Below, piece after piece: positions 23,267 to 30,987 of a stretch of 64,000 bases of DNA. The stretch spans positions 1 to 64,000 of the forward strand of contig JAJKHS010000042.1 in the NCBI GenBank assembly GCA_021154885.1, given 5' to 3'. The DNA is from Thermoanaerobaculum sp. (GTDB taxonomy: Bacteria > Acidobacteriota > Thermoanaerobaculia > Multivoradales > UBA5704). Position numbers and translations under genes: made by a program. The first letter of the stretch is position 1. Each line of letters begins with the position of its first letter. The notes under the pieces were generated by a model. The model saw only the letters and a list, made by a program, of their open reading frames with translations, ran no database searches and was not told the origin of the DNA.

Positions 23267-26116
23267 ATGCCCCGCTTGGCGAGCTCCCGCGAGGTGATCC
23301 CGCTCTATGAGGTGCTCTTTGCGGAGTACGAGAGCCAGAAGATCGAGCCGCCGCTCCCGGAAGGCTACCTGGCAGGCCTGCGCGCCCGGTACGAGGCGGA
23401 CGTCGCCGCCATCGCCGATCCCGAAGAGCGGGCCGCGCGCGCCGCGCGGATGAGCTCCGAGCTGCTCAAGGAGTTCTACCGCTGGGTGCACCGTAACCAG
23501 GTCGGGCGCTCGGCACTCTGCTTTTCCGGCGGCGGCATCCGCAGCGCCACGTTCGGGCTCGGGATCGTGCAGGGCCTCGCGCGCCGCAAGCTGCTCGGCG
23601 CCTTCGACTTCCTCTCCACGGTCTCGGGTGGCGGCTATCTCGGGAGTTGGCTGTCAGCCTGGATCCATCGCGCGGGGCTCGCCAGCGTGGAGGAGGAGCT
23701 CCGCCGGCGGCCCGAGCAGCCGTTGAGCCCGGAGCCGGAGCCGGTCCGGCATCTGCGCAACTACAGCCGCTACATGAGCCCCAAGGCGGGGCTTCTCTCG
23801 GCGGACACCTGGACCCTGGTGGGGATCTTCCTGCGCAACCTGCTCCTCAACTGGCTGGTGCTGCTGCCGATGATGGCTGCCGTGCTGACGTTCCCTCGCT
23901 TCAGCACGGCGGCCGTCCTCGAGGTGAACGCCCTGCCGTCCCATCTTCAGGAGCGGGTGAGCAACTGGGTGCTGGGAGTGGCGGTGGTGCTGGGCTGGCT
24001 GGTGATCGCCTATATCATCGCCAACCGCCCCAGCCTGACCGACACCCAGCCGCCGCGGAGCCGTTTCCCGCTCCGGTTCAGGAGCCAGGGATGGTTCCTG
24101 GTCCTGTGCCTGCTGCCGCTCTGGATCCTGGCCGTCGCCGTCACGGCCTACTGGGCCTGGACCACCCTGTTGTTCACGATCTTCGGTTACGAGATCCCGG
24201 TCTGGCTGGCCTTCGTCCTGTTCGGCGCCATCCTTGGCTTCGGCGGCTTCCTCGTGTCGCGGATCTGGGTGCGCGAGCCGGCGCCGCTCGAGGGGCTGCT
24301 GGTCATCGCCACCGGCGCCCTGGGAGGCCTGTTCTGCCGGCTCGTGGCGTCGGATCTCTATCCCGTCCTCACCGTCATGCCGGCGACGGAGCTCTACATC
24401 TGCATCGGCGCTCCCCTGTTCCTGAGCATGTTCCTGCTGGCGGCCACGATCTTCATCGGGCTGTCGAGCTACTTCACGAGCGACGCGGACCGGGAGTGGT
24501 GGGCGCGCTTCGGCTCCTGGGTCCTCATCCTCATCGTCGCGCGGAGCGTCCTGAGCCTCCTGGTGCTCTTCGGGCCCGTGGCGCTGGTCGAGTACGGGCC
24601 CGCCTGGCTGACGTCCCTGGGCGGCCTCTCGGGCCTCGTCACCCTGCTGCTGGGCGGCAGCGCGAAGACCGCCGTGACCCGGAAGCCGGGGGAGGAGGAG
24701 AGCAAGGGCTCCGTCGTGTCGAGGCTCGCGCTGAGCCTCGCGGCACCGCTCTTCGCCCTGTTCATCATCGTGCTGCTGTCGCTGGGCACCAGCCTGCTCC
24801 TGAGGCTGTGGCCGGCTGACCGGTGTCTCTTCGATCCCAAGGCTCATTCCCACTTCTGGTGTATCCAGCAGCCGCTGGGCAGCGGCATTCACAACCTTGT
24901 CCAAGTGATCCACCATTCGCCCTCGTGGCTGTTGCTCCTGGTCACGGCCGGCCTTCTCGCCGTCAGCACGGCGATGGGCTACTGCGTCAACATCAACCGT
25001 TTCTCTCTTCACGCCGCGTATCGCGACCGGTTGATCCGCGCCTATCTCGGGGCCTCCCGCCGCAAAGCCGAGAGGAAGCCGAACCCGTTCACCGGCTTCG
25101 ACGAGAAGGACAACCTGCAGATGCGCGAGCTGCGGGGCAACCGGCCCTTTCCCGTGCTCAACCTGACGCTCAACCTGGTGGGGGGCAAGGACCTGGCCTG
25201 GCAGGACCGCAAGGCCGAGCCGTTCACGGTGACCCCGCTGCACGCCGGGAACTGGTGCCTGGGATACCGGGACGCGGCCCGCTACGCCGCCAGCAGACGC
25301 CTCAAGCGGGCCATCACGCTCGGCACCGCCGCCGCCATCTCGGGCGCCGCGGCGAGTCCCAACATGGGCTATCACTCGTCGCCGGTGGTGACTTTTTTGC
25401 TCGCCCTTTTCAACATCCGGCTGGGCTGGTGGCTCGGCAATCCAGGACCTCACGGCGACTCGACGTTCGATACTCCCGGGCCCCGGTTCGCGCCGGAGCC
25501 GCTGATCGCCGAGGCCTTCGGCCTGACCGACGACACGAGCCCCTACGTCTATCTCTCCGACGGCGGCCACTTCGAGAATCTCGGGCTCTATGAGATGGTG
25601 CTGCGGCGCTGCCGTTACGTCGTGGTTAGCGATGCCGGAGCAGACTCGGACTTCTCCTTCGAGGACCTGGGAAACGCGATCGGTAAGATTCGTATCGACC
25701 TCGGGGTGCCGATCCGCTTCGAGAAGATCGCCATGCGCCCGCGGGCCGTGGGCGAGGCCTTCGACCTGGGAGAGCTCCCCTCGCCGCCGCTGCCCTACTA
25801 CGCCGTCGGCAGGATCGGCTACTCGTGTGTCGACTATCTCGATACGCCGGGCGATCTGGGACCCGAGGCGGACGGCTTCCTGATCTACATCAAGGCCTCG
25901 CTCAACGGCACCGAGCCGGTCGACGTCTTCCACTACGCGAAGGCGCACCCGGCCTTTCCCCATGAGTCGACGGCCAACCAGCTCTACAGCGAGTCGCAGT
26001 TCGAAAGCTACCGCGAGCTCGGCGCCAACGCCATCAACAGCCTGATGCCGAGCGCACCGGTTGCGCCCACGCTCGCCCAGCTCTTCGCGGACCTGAAAGT
26101 GCCGGACCCGTTCTGA
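23267..26116 (+). CDS. Multi-pass membrane patatin-like phospholipase
   Basis: A 949-residue protein in which a patatin hydrolase is split by a membrane domain. The oxyanion loop SGGGIRSATFGLG and the nucleophile segment STVSGGGYLGSW occur at about 86-130. About 8-10 hydrophobic helices follow between about 185 and 585. The catalytic Asp lies in LSDGGHFENLG (about residue 765), followed by VSDAGADSDF. The Ser-Asp dyad is complete. It probably cleaves membrane lipids at the inner membrane. GGGAGGAGGG precedes the ATG. It is divergent from the sigma gene, so co-regulation with the cluster is possible but not shown. Confidence 0.88.
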   Translation: MPRLASSREVIPLYEVLFAEYESQKIEPPLPEGYLAGLRARYEADVAAIADPEERAARAARMSSELLKEFYRWVHRNQVGRSALCFSGGGIRSATFGLGIVQGLARRKLLGAFDFLSTVSGGGYLGSWLSAWIHRAGLASVEEELRRRPEQPLSPEPEPVRHLRNYSRYMSPKAGLLSADTWTLVGIFLRNLLLNWLVLLPMMAAVLTFPRFSTAAVLEVNALPSHLQERVSNWVLGVAVVLGWLVIAYIIANRPSLTDTQPPRSRFPLRFRSQGWFLVLCLLPLWILAVAVTAYWAWTTLLFTIFGYEIPVWLAFVLFGAILGFGGFLVSRIWVREPAPLEGLLVIATGALGGLFCRLVASDLYPVLTVMPATELYICIGAPLFLSMFLLAATIFIGLSSYFTSDADREWWARFGSWVLILIVARSVLSLLVLFGPVALVEYGPAWLTSLGGLSGLVTLLLGGSAKTAVTRKPGEEESKGSVVSRLALSLAAPLFALFIIVLLSLGTSLLLRLWPADRCLFDPKAHSHFWCIQQPLGSGIHNLVQVIHHSPSWLLLLVTAGLLAVSTAMGYCVNINRFSLHAAYRDRLIRAYLGASRRKAERKPNPFTGFDEKDNLQMRELRGNRPFPVLNLTLNLVGGKDLAWQDRKAEPFTVTPLHAGNWCLGYRDAARYAASRRLKRAITLGTAAAISGAAASPNMGYHSSPVVTFLLALFNIRLGWWLGNPGPHGDSTFDTPGPRFAPEPLIAEAFGLTDDTSPYVYLSDGGHFENLGLYEMVLRRCRYVVVSDAGADSDFSFEDLGNAIGKIRIDLGVPIRFEKIAMRPRAVGEAFDLGELPSPPLPYYAVGRIGYSCVDYLDTPGDLGPEADGFLIYIKASLNGTEPVDVFHYAKAHPAFPHESTANQLYSESQFESYRELGANAINSLMPSAPVAPTLAQLFADLKVPDPF

Positions 26117-26342
26117 GCGGCGGATCGGCGGAGAAACAGAGCCGGCATTGAATATCCAAATAAACTGTCGACTGTGAAAGCGCTTCGCGAAGCCCGGCCG
26201 GGGCGGGGCGTGCTTGACCTTGAAGGATCGGGAGGGAAAAACTTCTCGGTAACTTCCTGAAAGGAACTGTATCCCGGCAGCACAAAACCCGGCCCTTCAT
26301 CCTGGTAATACTCGCTTCTTTGCTTGCCACCTCGGCGGCTCA

Positions 26343-26518
26343 GCTCGAGCTACTTCCAGCCCGGCGGCGACGGCCTGCTGATCGTCTGGGACGAGGGCAA
26401 CCTGAGCGGCTACACCGGCGCCTGCGCGGGCGGCACCGCGGACGACCGCTCTTCCTCCTCGACGACGAGCTTGCCCCCGATCGTGGCCAGCACGAGCGGC
26501 ATGCCCGAGTTCTTCTGA
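26343..26518 (+). pseudogene. Possible 3' remnant of a phosphoesterase gene
   Basis: In the 432-bp gap after the patatin gene one frame reads SSYFQPGGDGLLIVWDEGN. This resembles the late part of alkaline/acid phosphatase-type phosphoesterases (GLLIVxWDE), and then degenerates. There is no start, and the upstream part is missing. The remainder of the gap shows nothing I can support. Confidence 0.35.
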
Positions 26519-26548
26519 AGACGAAGGCTCGATCCCTCAGGGACGGCT

Positions 26549-27202
26549 TCAGGGCCGCCCCTGAGGCTCCTCTGCGAGGCGACGGAAAACCACGCGGACA
26601 CTCAGGATCGCCAGCAGCCAGCCGGTGACGGCGTCCAGGACATGATGCTGGTGGGTCAGGACGGTGGCGGCGGCGATCAGGAACGCCCACGACCAGAGGA
26701 CGGCTTTGGCCGCTCCCGGCGCGCGCGGAGAGAAAGCCGCCACGCAGACGACGCCGAGCGCGACGTGCAGCGAAGGCGCGAGATTGTAGGTGAGGTTCAG
26801 GTCGTCGGCGACGTGAAAGAGTCCCGCCCACATCCCCAACGCCTCTTCGCGGGGCGGTGCGAAAGCCAACTGCGCGGGAAAGGCGAGGAATGCGATCCCG
26901 CCGCAGGCGATGACGAAGAAGATCGTCCAGGCCACGGCGCGGAATTCGCGGCGGGTCCGCAGGACGAACGGCGCCAGGAAAAACAGGCCGTAGATCGACA
27001 TGTAAAAAATCGTCATCGCCGGCACGAGCGGGATGCGGAGCTCCGCGGCGAAGTGCACCGGCACGCGAAAGCTGCGGCGGGCGGTCAGCGCGTCCGCTCC
27101 GGCGTAGACGAGTCCGAACCAGGCGGTGGTGGCGAGCGACAGCAGCGCCGCGTAGCGCAGGTGCGCCCAGCCGGGCCAGGCGAGAAAAGGTTCCCGCCTC
27201 AT
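26549..27202 (-). CDS. PAP2-superfamily membrane phosphatase or phosphotransferase
   Basis: A 217-residue membrane protein with about six helices. PAP2 motifs are present: APSLHVAL (C2-like PSxH) and THQHHVLDAVTG (C3-like HxxxD). The first motif (KxxxxxxRP) is not clear, which is usual for the inositol-phosphorylceramide-synthase-like branch. It would remove or transfer phosphate on lipid head groups at the membrane. The ATG overlaps the stop of the alpha/beta-hydrolase gene by 4 bases, so the two act as a translationally coupled pair. Confidence 0.75.
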   Translation of the reverse strand: MRREPFLAWPGWAHLRYAALLSLATTAWFGLVYAGADALTARRSFRVPVHFAAELRIPLVPAMTIFYMSIYGLFFLAPFVLRTRREFRAVAWTIFFVIACGGIAFLAFPAQLAFAPPREEALGMWAGLFHVADDLNLTYNLAPSLHVALGVVCVAAFSPRAPGAAKAVLWSWAFLIAAATVLTHQHHVLDAVTGWLLAILSVRVVFRRLAEEPQGRP

Positions 27203-28188
27203 TGCAGGGCCTCACCCAGATATTGCAGGATCGCCGCGATCAGCTCGCGAACGCCGGTCTTCGGCTGCAGATAATGGTCGGCGCCCCAGATGGGATAGAC
27301 CAGCCCCGGCAGGGCGCAGACGTCCGCCAGGACCAGGCCGCCGTCGTTGGGACCGAGGGGTGCGAGCCGCTGATGACAGCGCCTCGCGATGCCGCGGACC
27401 AGGTGCTCCTGAAGGGGAAAGCCGACGATGCTGATCAATCGGAGGTGTGCGGGGAGGCGCAATGGAAAAGCGAGCGGTTGGCCGGCGCCGTGGCGCAGGT
27501 CGCGGAGGAAGGTCGGGCTTTGACCGCGGAGCCGACAGTAGAGGCGGTTCAGCATTGGGGCCAATCTCCAGGAGAGCAGCCACTCCGCCATGGGCGTGCC
27601 GTCGAGGATGCCGCACAGGTTGATCCACGCCGCCACGTTTGCGAACGCGCGCTCCGCGCCGGGCTCGGCGAGCGCCATCTTCACGTCCGCGCCGCCCTTG
27701 CTCAACGAGGCCAGGATCATCGGCCGCGCAGGCTGCTGCGTCAGCCAATCGATCAGGATTCTCGCGTTCTCCTGTACTCCGCCGGTGCTGGCGATGGGCA
27801 CGGTCTCCGTCGGGCAGCCGAGCCGCTCGGCCTGCTCGCGGAGGACGCGTCCGTCCGCGCCGGAGCCCGGGTTCTCGCGATAGAAAGCTCCCGGGACGAC
27901 GACGAGCACCGCGTCCGAGCTCCAGGAGGACGGCGCCGGCTGCGCGCAGATCTCCGCGATGCGGCGGAGCAGGGCTTCCAGGATGCCATGGCCCAGGGCC
28001 GTTTCGAAAAATAGGATCTGTTCGTTGAAATAGAGCGCCTGGAGCTGGTTGTAGCGCAGGCGTTGCGCGGCCGTGAGCTCGCGGTACGACGGCGTGTGGA
28101 AGAGCGGCGTGAGCTCCTCGGGCATGAAGGGCCTCCCCGAGTCGACGGGCAGGTCTTCAAGGATGGGAGCCGTGGCGACGGCGTTCAT
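27199..28188 (-). CDS. Alpha/beta-hydrolase-like protein with AurF-like N-terminal segment
   Basis: A 329-residue protein. Residues 25-65 (LFHTPSYRELTAAQRLRYNQ followed by LQALYFNEQILFFE) resemble the start of AurF-type diiron oxygenases, yet the rest lacks the four-helix ligands. The remainder looks like an alpha/beta hydrolase: a VLVVVPGAFY strand, a nucleophile-like LASLSKGGADV elbow and a late IWGADHYL segment that could hold the catalytic His. No signal peptide is seen. Coupling to the PAP2 gene suggests lipid-related chemistry. Function uncertain. Confidence 0.6.
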   Translation of the reverse strand: MNAVATAPILEDLPVDSGRPFMPEELTPLFHTPSYRELTAAQRLRYNQLQALYFNEQILFFETALGHGILEALLRRIAEICAQPAPSSWSSDAVLVVVPGAFYRENPGSGADGRVLREQAERLGCPTETVPIASTGGVQENARILIDWLTQQPARPMILASLSKGGADVKMALAEPGAERAFANVAAWINLCGILDGTPMAEWLLSWRLAPMLNRLYCRLRGQSPTFLRDLRHGAGQPLAFPLRLPAHLRLISIVGFPLQEHLVRGIARRCHQRLAPLGPNDGGLVLADVCALPGLVYPIWGADHYLQPKTGVRELIAAILQYLGEALQ

Positions 28189-28239
28189 TGCGGTGCCCTC
28201 CCTGCGTCAGCGATTTCGACTCGGGATTGTACCGCAAAT

Positions 28240-28329
28240 CTTCGGAGTAACTATGCCAAGAAGGGCGGCAAGGAGAGCTCGAACTGCCAGCTCAAGGCCC
28301 CGGACGACATCGACCGCCTGCGCCGTTGA
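28240..28329 (+). pseudogene. Possible C-terminal gene remnant
   Basis: The frame ending at 28329 reads AKKGGKESSNCQLKAPDDID then RLRR and stop, which looks protein-like. Upstream the frame has no plausible start and runs through the promoter side of the hydrolase gene. It may be the tail of a lost gene. Weak evidence. Confidence 0.25.
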
Positions 28330-28397
28330 GTCAGGGCCTTGATCGTCTTTTCTTCATGGTTTCTCCTCGTTGGCGATGGTAGTGCACCGAGCTCGGG

Positions 28398-28697
28398 TCA
28401 CTCGCAGATCGGCGGGCAGGAGCCGTCGACCTGGAAGTCGTACTGCGTATCCTGCCGGGCCTGGGTATCGCCGCTGCAGTAGGTGCTGCCGTCGCAGTCG
28501 GTCGTGCACTCGCCGTCGGCGGACCAGTAATCGATGCAGGGGCGCAGACCACGGGGGCCGACGGGCTCACCGCAGGAGATGTGGTGCTGGTAATAGGTCA
28601 CAGTCCTCGCCTTCGGGTAGAAGCAGGCGGCGTAGACGGCGGGGACGCCGAGGGCCAGGCAGCCCAGGGCGACGAGCAGGCGTGCGAGGTGTTTCAT
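28398..28697 (-). CDS. Small secreted Cys-rich protein
   Basis: A 99-residue protein with signal peptide (MKHLARLLVALGCLALGVPAVYA), then a 76-residue mature part with eight Cys and a TVTYYQHHISCG start. This recalls small bacterial secreted proteins of the DUF6289 kind, which carry a YY-x-DA-type start and several Cys. Function unknown; probably disulfide-stabilised. AAAGGAGAT lies before the ATG. It stands alone between divergent and convergent neighbours. Confidence 0.6.
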   Translation of the reverse strand: MKHLARLLVALGCLALGVPAVYAACFYPKARTVTYYQHHISCGEPVGPRGLRPCIDYWSADGECTTDCDGSTYCSGDTQARQDTQYDFQVDGSCPPICE

Positions 28698-28905
28698 GGC
28701 GATCTCCTTTCACAGGTGGATGGAGGGTCCTATCCTGAGATGCGCGGAAGGCGGCGCGGCCTCGTCATCCTCGGCACTGGCGGGATTGACGCGGGCCGAA
28801 GATCGGCGTACGCTGTTTATAGCGAAATGACATATCCTGACCGTGCCGGCCTCAGGAGCCGCTCCGAACGAAAGCAGCAATCTGACAGTGAGGGAGGGAG
28901 AAAAG

Positions 28906-29850
28906 ATGGGAAGCCATCGCCGCCGCGTCGTCGGGTTCAATATTGTGCTGCCGGTCCTGCTTGCGGCCTCGTGGCTCGGGGCGGCGCCGCTCCGGGCCAG
29001 CGTCGTGGACGCCTGCCCCTTTGGGGGGATCGCGCGCGAGAGCCTGGCGCGCGGGATTGTCGTGCCGAAGTTCGAGGGCACCAACCTGCGGACGGTCCAA
29101 CTCCAGTACGGATCGTACACGGCCGGCACGTACCGCATCACGGCCACGGTCCGGCGTGGCAGCTTCGACGGCCCGCTCGTCGGGTCGCCGCAGACCGCCT
29201 ACGTCTTCCTCGTGCCCTACAACATGAGCGTGGCGGCTCCCGTCACCTTCGATTTCGGCGGCGCGCCGGTGAACGAGAACGACGTGCTCACCATCACCCA
29301 GACCGTCAGTGGCCCGGGCGACGTGTTCTTCGACGGCGGCATGGGAACGTCGGCGGTGGACCCGGCGCCACCGCTTCCCATGGTCGAAGCCTATGAGACC
29401 GAGGACACCGCGCCGCCTCTTTCGACCTACCGGAAGGCTCGCGTTGGCCTCACCCTCACCCAGGACGACCTGAGCGGCGGGTGCCTCCCGAGCGCCACCG
29501 CGTTGTGCATCGACAACGTCCCGGGTGACCGGCGCTTCGAGGTCACGATGGACTTCGACCATGCGCCCTCGCTCCATGGTCCGGCCTTTGCCGTTTCCAC
29601 GGCTGCGCTGGGCGTCACCAACGGCGGGCTGTTCTGGTTCTTCAGCCAGCGCAACCCGGAGATGCTGGTCAAGGTCCTCAACGCCTGCAGCGTCAACCAG
29701 CGGTTCTGGGTCTTCTTCACGGCCGGCACCGACGTCGGCTTCACCGTGCATGTGCGCGACACCGTGACGGGGCAGGTCAAGACCTACGTCAACGCCGACA
29801 ACACCCCGGCCCTGCCCCTCCAGGACACGGACGCCTTCGTCTGTCCATAA
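28906..29850 (+). CDS. Secreted protein with group-specific C-terminal domain
   Basis: A 314-residue protein. The frame is open from 28843, but the ATG at 28906 follows GGGAGGGAGAAAAG and starts a signal peptide (NIVLPVLLAASWLGAAPLRAS). The N-terminal half is beta-rich with no family I can name. The last 120 residues follow a layout I know from many exported Thermoanaerobaculia-type proteins: CIDNVPGDRRFEVTMDF, then GGLFWFFSQRNPEMLVKVLN, then FWVFFTAGTDVGFTVHVRDT and a final TxAF-like end. The role of that domain is unknown. Confidence 0.65.
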   Translation: MGSHRRRVVGFNIVLPVLLAASWLGAAPLRASVVDACPFGGIARESLARGIVVPKFEGTNLRTVQLQYGSYTAGTYRITATVRRGSFDGPLVGSPQTAYVFLVPYNMSVAAPVTFDFGGAPVNENDVLTITQTVSGPGDVFFDGGMGTSAVDPAPPLPMVEAYETEDTAPPLSTYRKARVGLTLTQDDLSGGCLPSATALCIDNVPGDRRFEVTMDFDHAPSLHGPAFAVSTAALGVTNGGLFWFFSQRNPEMLVKVLNACSVNQRFWVFFTAGTDVGFTVHVRDTVTGQVKTYVNADNTPALPLQDTDAFVCP

Positions 29851-29862
29851 GGTTTTCGGCTC

Positions 29863-29890
29863 AAAGAAAAAACCCCGGCGGCCGCCGGGG
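29863..29890 (-). terminator. Terminator shared by convergent genes
   Basis: The 18-base palindrome CCCCGGCGGCCGCCGGGG at 29873-29890 is flanked by AAAGAAAAAA on the plus strand (29863-29872). That gives a strong T-run for the minus-strand gene that ends at 29920. It lies between two convergent stops and can serve both. Confidence 0.85.
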
Positions 29891-29919
29891 CTTCTCGCTC
29901 ACGTTAGGCCTGCGTTCGC

Positions 29920-30774
29920 TTATCTCGTCTTGACGCACGCCTTCGCGGCGTTCGACCATTCGTACTGGTATCCATAACCGCCGGTGCCGATGAACGGAGT
30001 GGGCGACCAGGCGCACTTGTCGTCGGCTTCGCTGCCGCTGCGGTCAAACCAGGCATTCAATTGCTGGTCGGTGACGGCCTCGCGCGTCTCGTGACAGACG
30101 AAGTGCTCCTGATTCTGCACGTCCGTCCAGCCCGAGACCTGGCAGCCGCTGCAGCTTGGATAGGGCTCCACGGAGTATTTCACGGCGGTGGCGCCACTGC
30201 CAAAGAAGTTGTGATAGGCGCAGTATCCGACGCTCGTTCCGCCGCACGAGGTCCTCCCACCGTTCGAAGAAAACGAGGTGCGCGGAAGGAAGACCTCGTA
30301 GATCGTGCTGTAGTCGACGGTATGGGTCGTCAGATAGCGCTGGACTTCGGCCTGAACGTTGGCGTCGGTGACGTTGGCTGGCGGCGTCGAGGAGTCGAAC
30401 CAGTCGGCCGTTCCTGTGCCGAGGTTCGACAGTTGAATGAACTGGGTGCCGCTTCCCAGGTTCTGGGAATACTGCGTGATGACGTTGTACTCGGGGGTCG
30501 TGCCGAACTGGTTTCGGAAGGCGATCAACGTCTGGGCGTATTGGAAATCGGGAGAGGTGGGATCGCTGAAGCTCGGTCCCCAGAAGATGTCGACCACCTT
30601 GGCCACGGGGATCACGGGTCCACTCGTGTGATAGGTCAGGTTCGAGGAGCCGAAAATGATTTTTTGTGTGCCGCGCAAAGGGAAGAAATGGCCCGAGCCT
30701 GCTTGAGGAGGAGCTTGCGCCGAGAGCCCTGCTGCGAACGACGCTAAGAAGAGCGTGACCAGCAATTTTTTCAT
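29920..30774 (-). CDS. Secreted EXORDIUM-like protein with HETREAVTD motif
   Basis: A 284-residue exported protein with signal peptide MKKLLVTLFLASFAAGLSAQ. The ATG at 30774 has an AAAGGA site; the frame stays open far upstream only because it runs antisense to the PTS gene. Motifs VVDIFWGPSF, VGYCAYHNFFG, KYSVEPYPSCSGC and CHETREAVTDQQLNAWFD fit the EXORDIUM/phosphate-induced family, where HExxEAVTDP is conserved. HExxE is zincin-like, but catalysis has not been shown for the family to my knowledge. The role is probably at the cell surface or outside. Followed by a strong terminator. Confidence 0.65.
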   Translation of the reverse strand: MKKLLVTLFLASFAAGLSAQAPPQAGSGHFFPLRGTQKIIFGSSNLTYHTSGPVIPVAKVVDIFWGPSFSDPTSPDFQYAQTLIAFRNQFGTTPEYNVITQYSQNLGSGTQFIQLSNLGTGTADWFDSSTPPANVTDANVQAEVQRYLTTHTVDYSTIYEVFLPRTSFSSNGGRTSCGGTSVGYCAYHNFFGSGATAVKYSVEPYPSCSGCQVSGWTDVQNQEHFVCHETREAVTDQQLNAWFDRSGSEADDKCAWSPTPFIGTGGYGYQYEWSNAAKACVKTR

Positions 30775-30987
30775 TGGCCCTATCCTTTCGTGTTGAGGCA
30801 ATTTTTTGCGCTGCCATCTGCGATATGGCTGGGGTGGCGTATACACCCCTTTGGGGAGGGCTGTCAACGGGGAGAGCCTCTGACCCGGGGCGGCCGTGCG
30901 GTGGGATAGACTTCTGCCGGGACGCTCGTCCGCCACCCGTCTCGCGGGCCGGGCGGCCGAGAGGCAGAGCCGCTCAGGGAGTCCGAC

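Noticed and set aside
23654-25963. 769-codon minus-strand frame
   Set aside because: Antisense to the patatin gene; Arg/Gln/His-rich.
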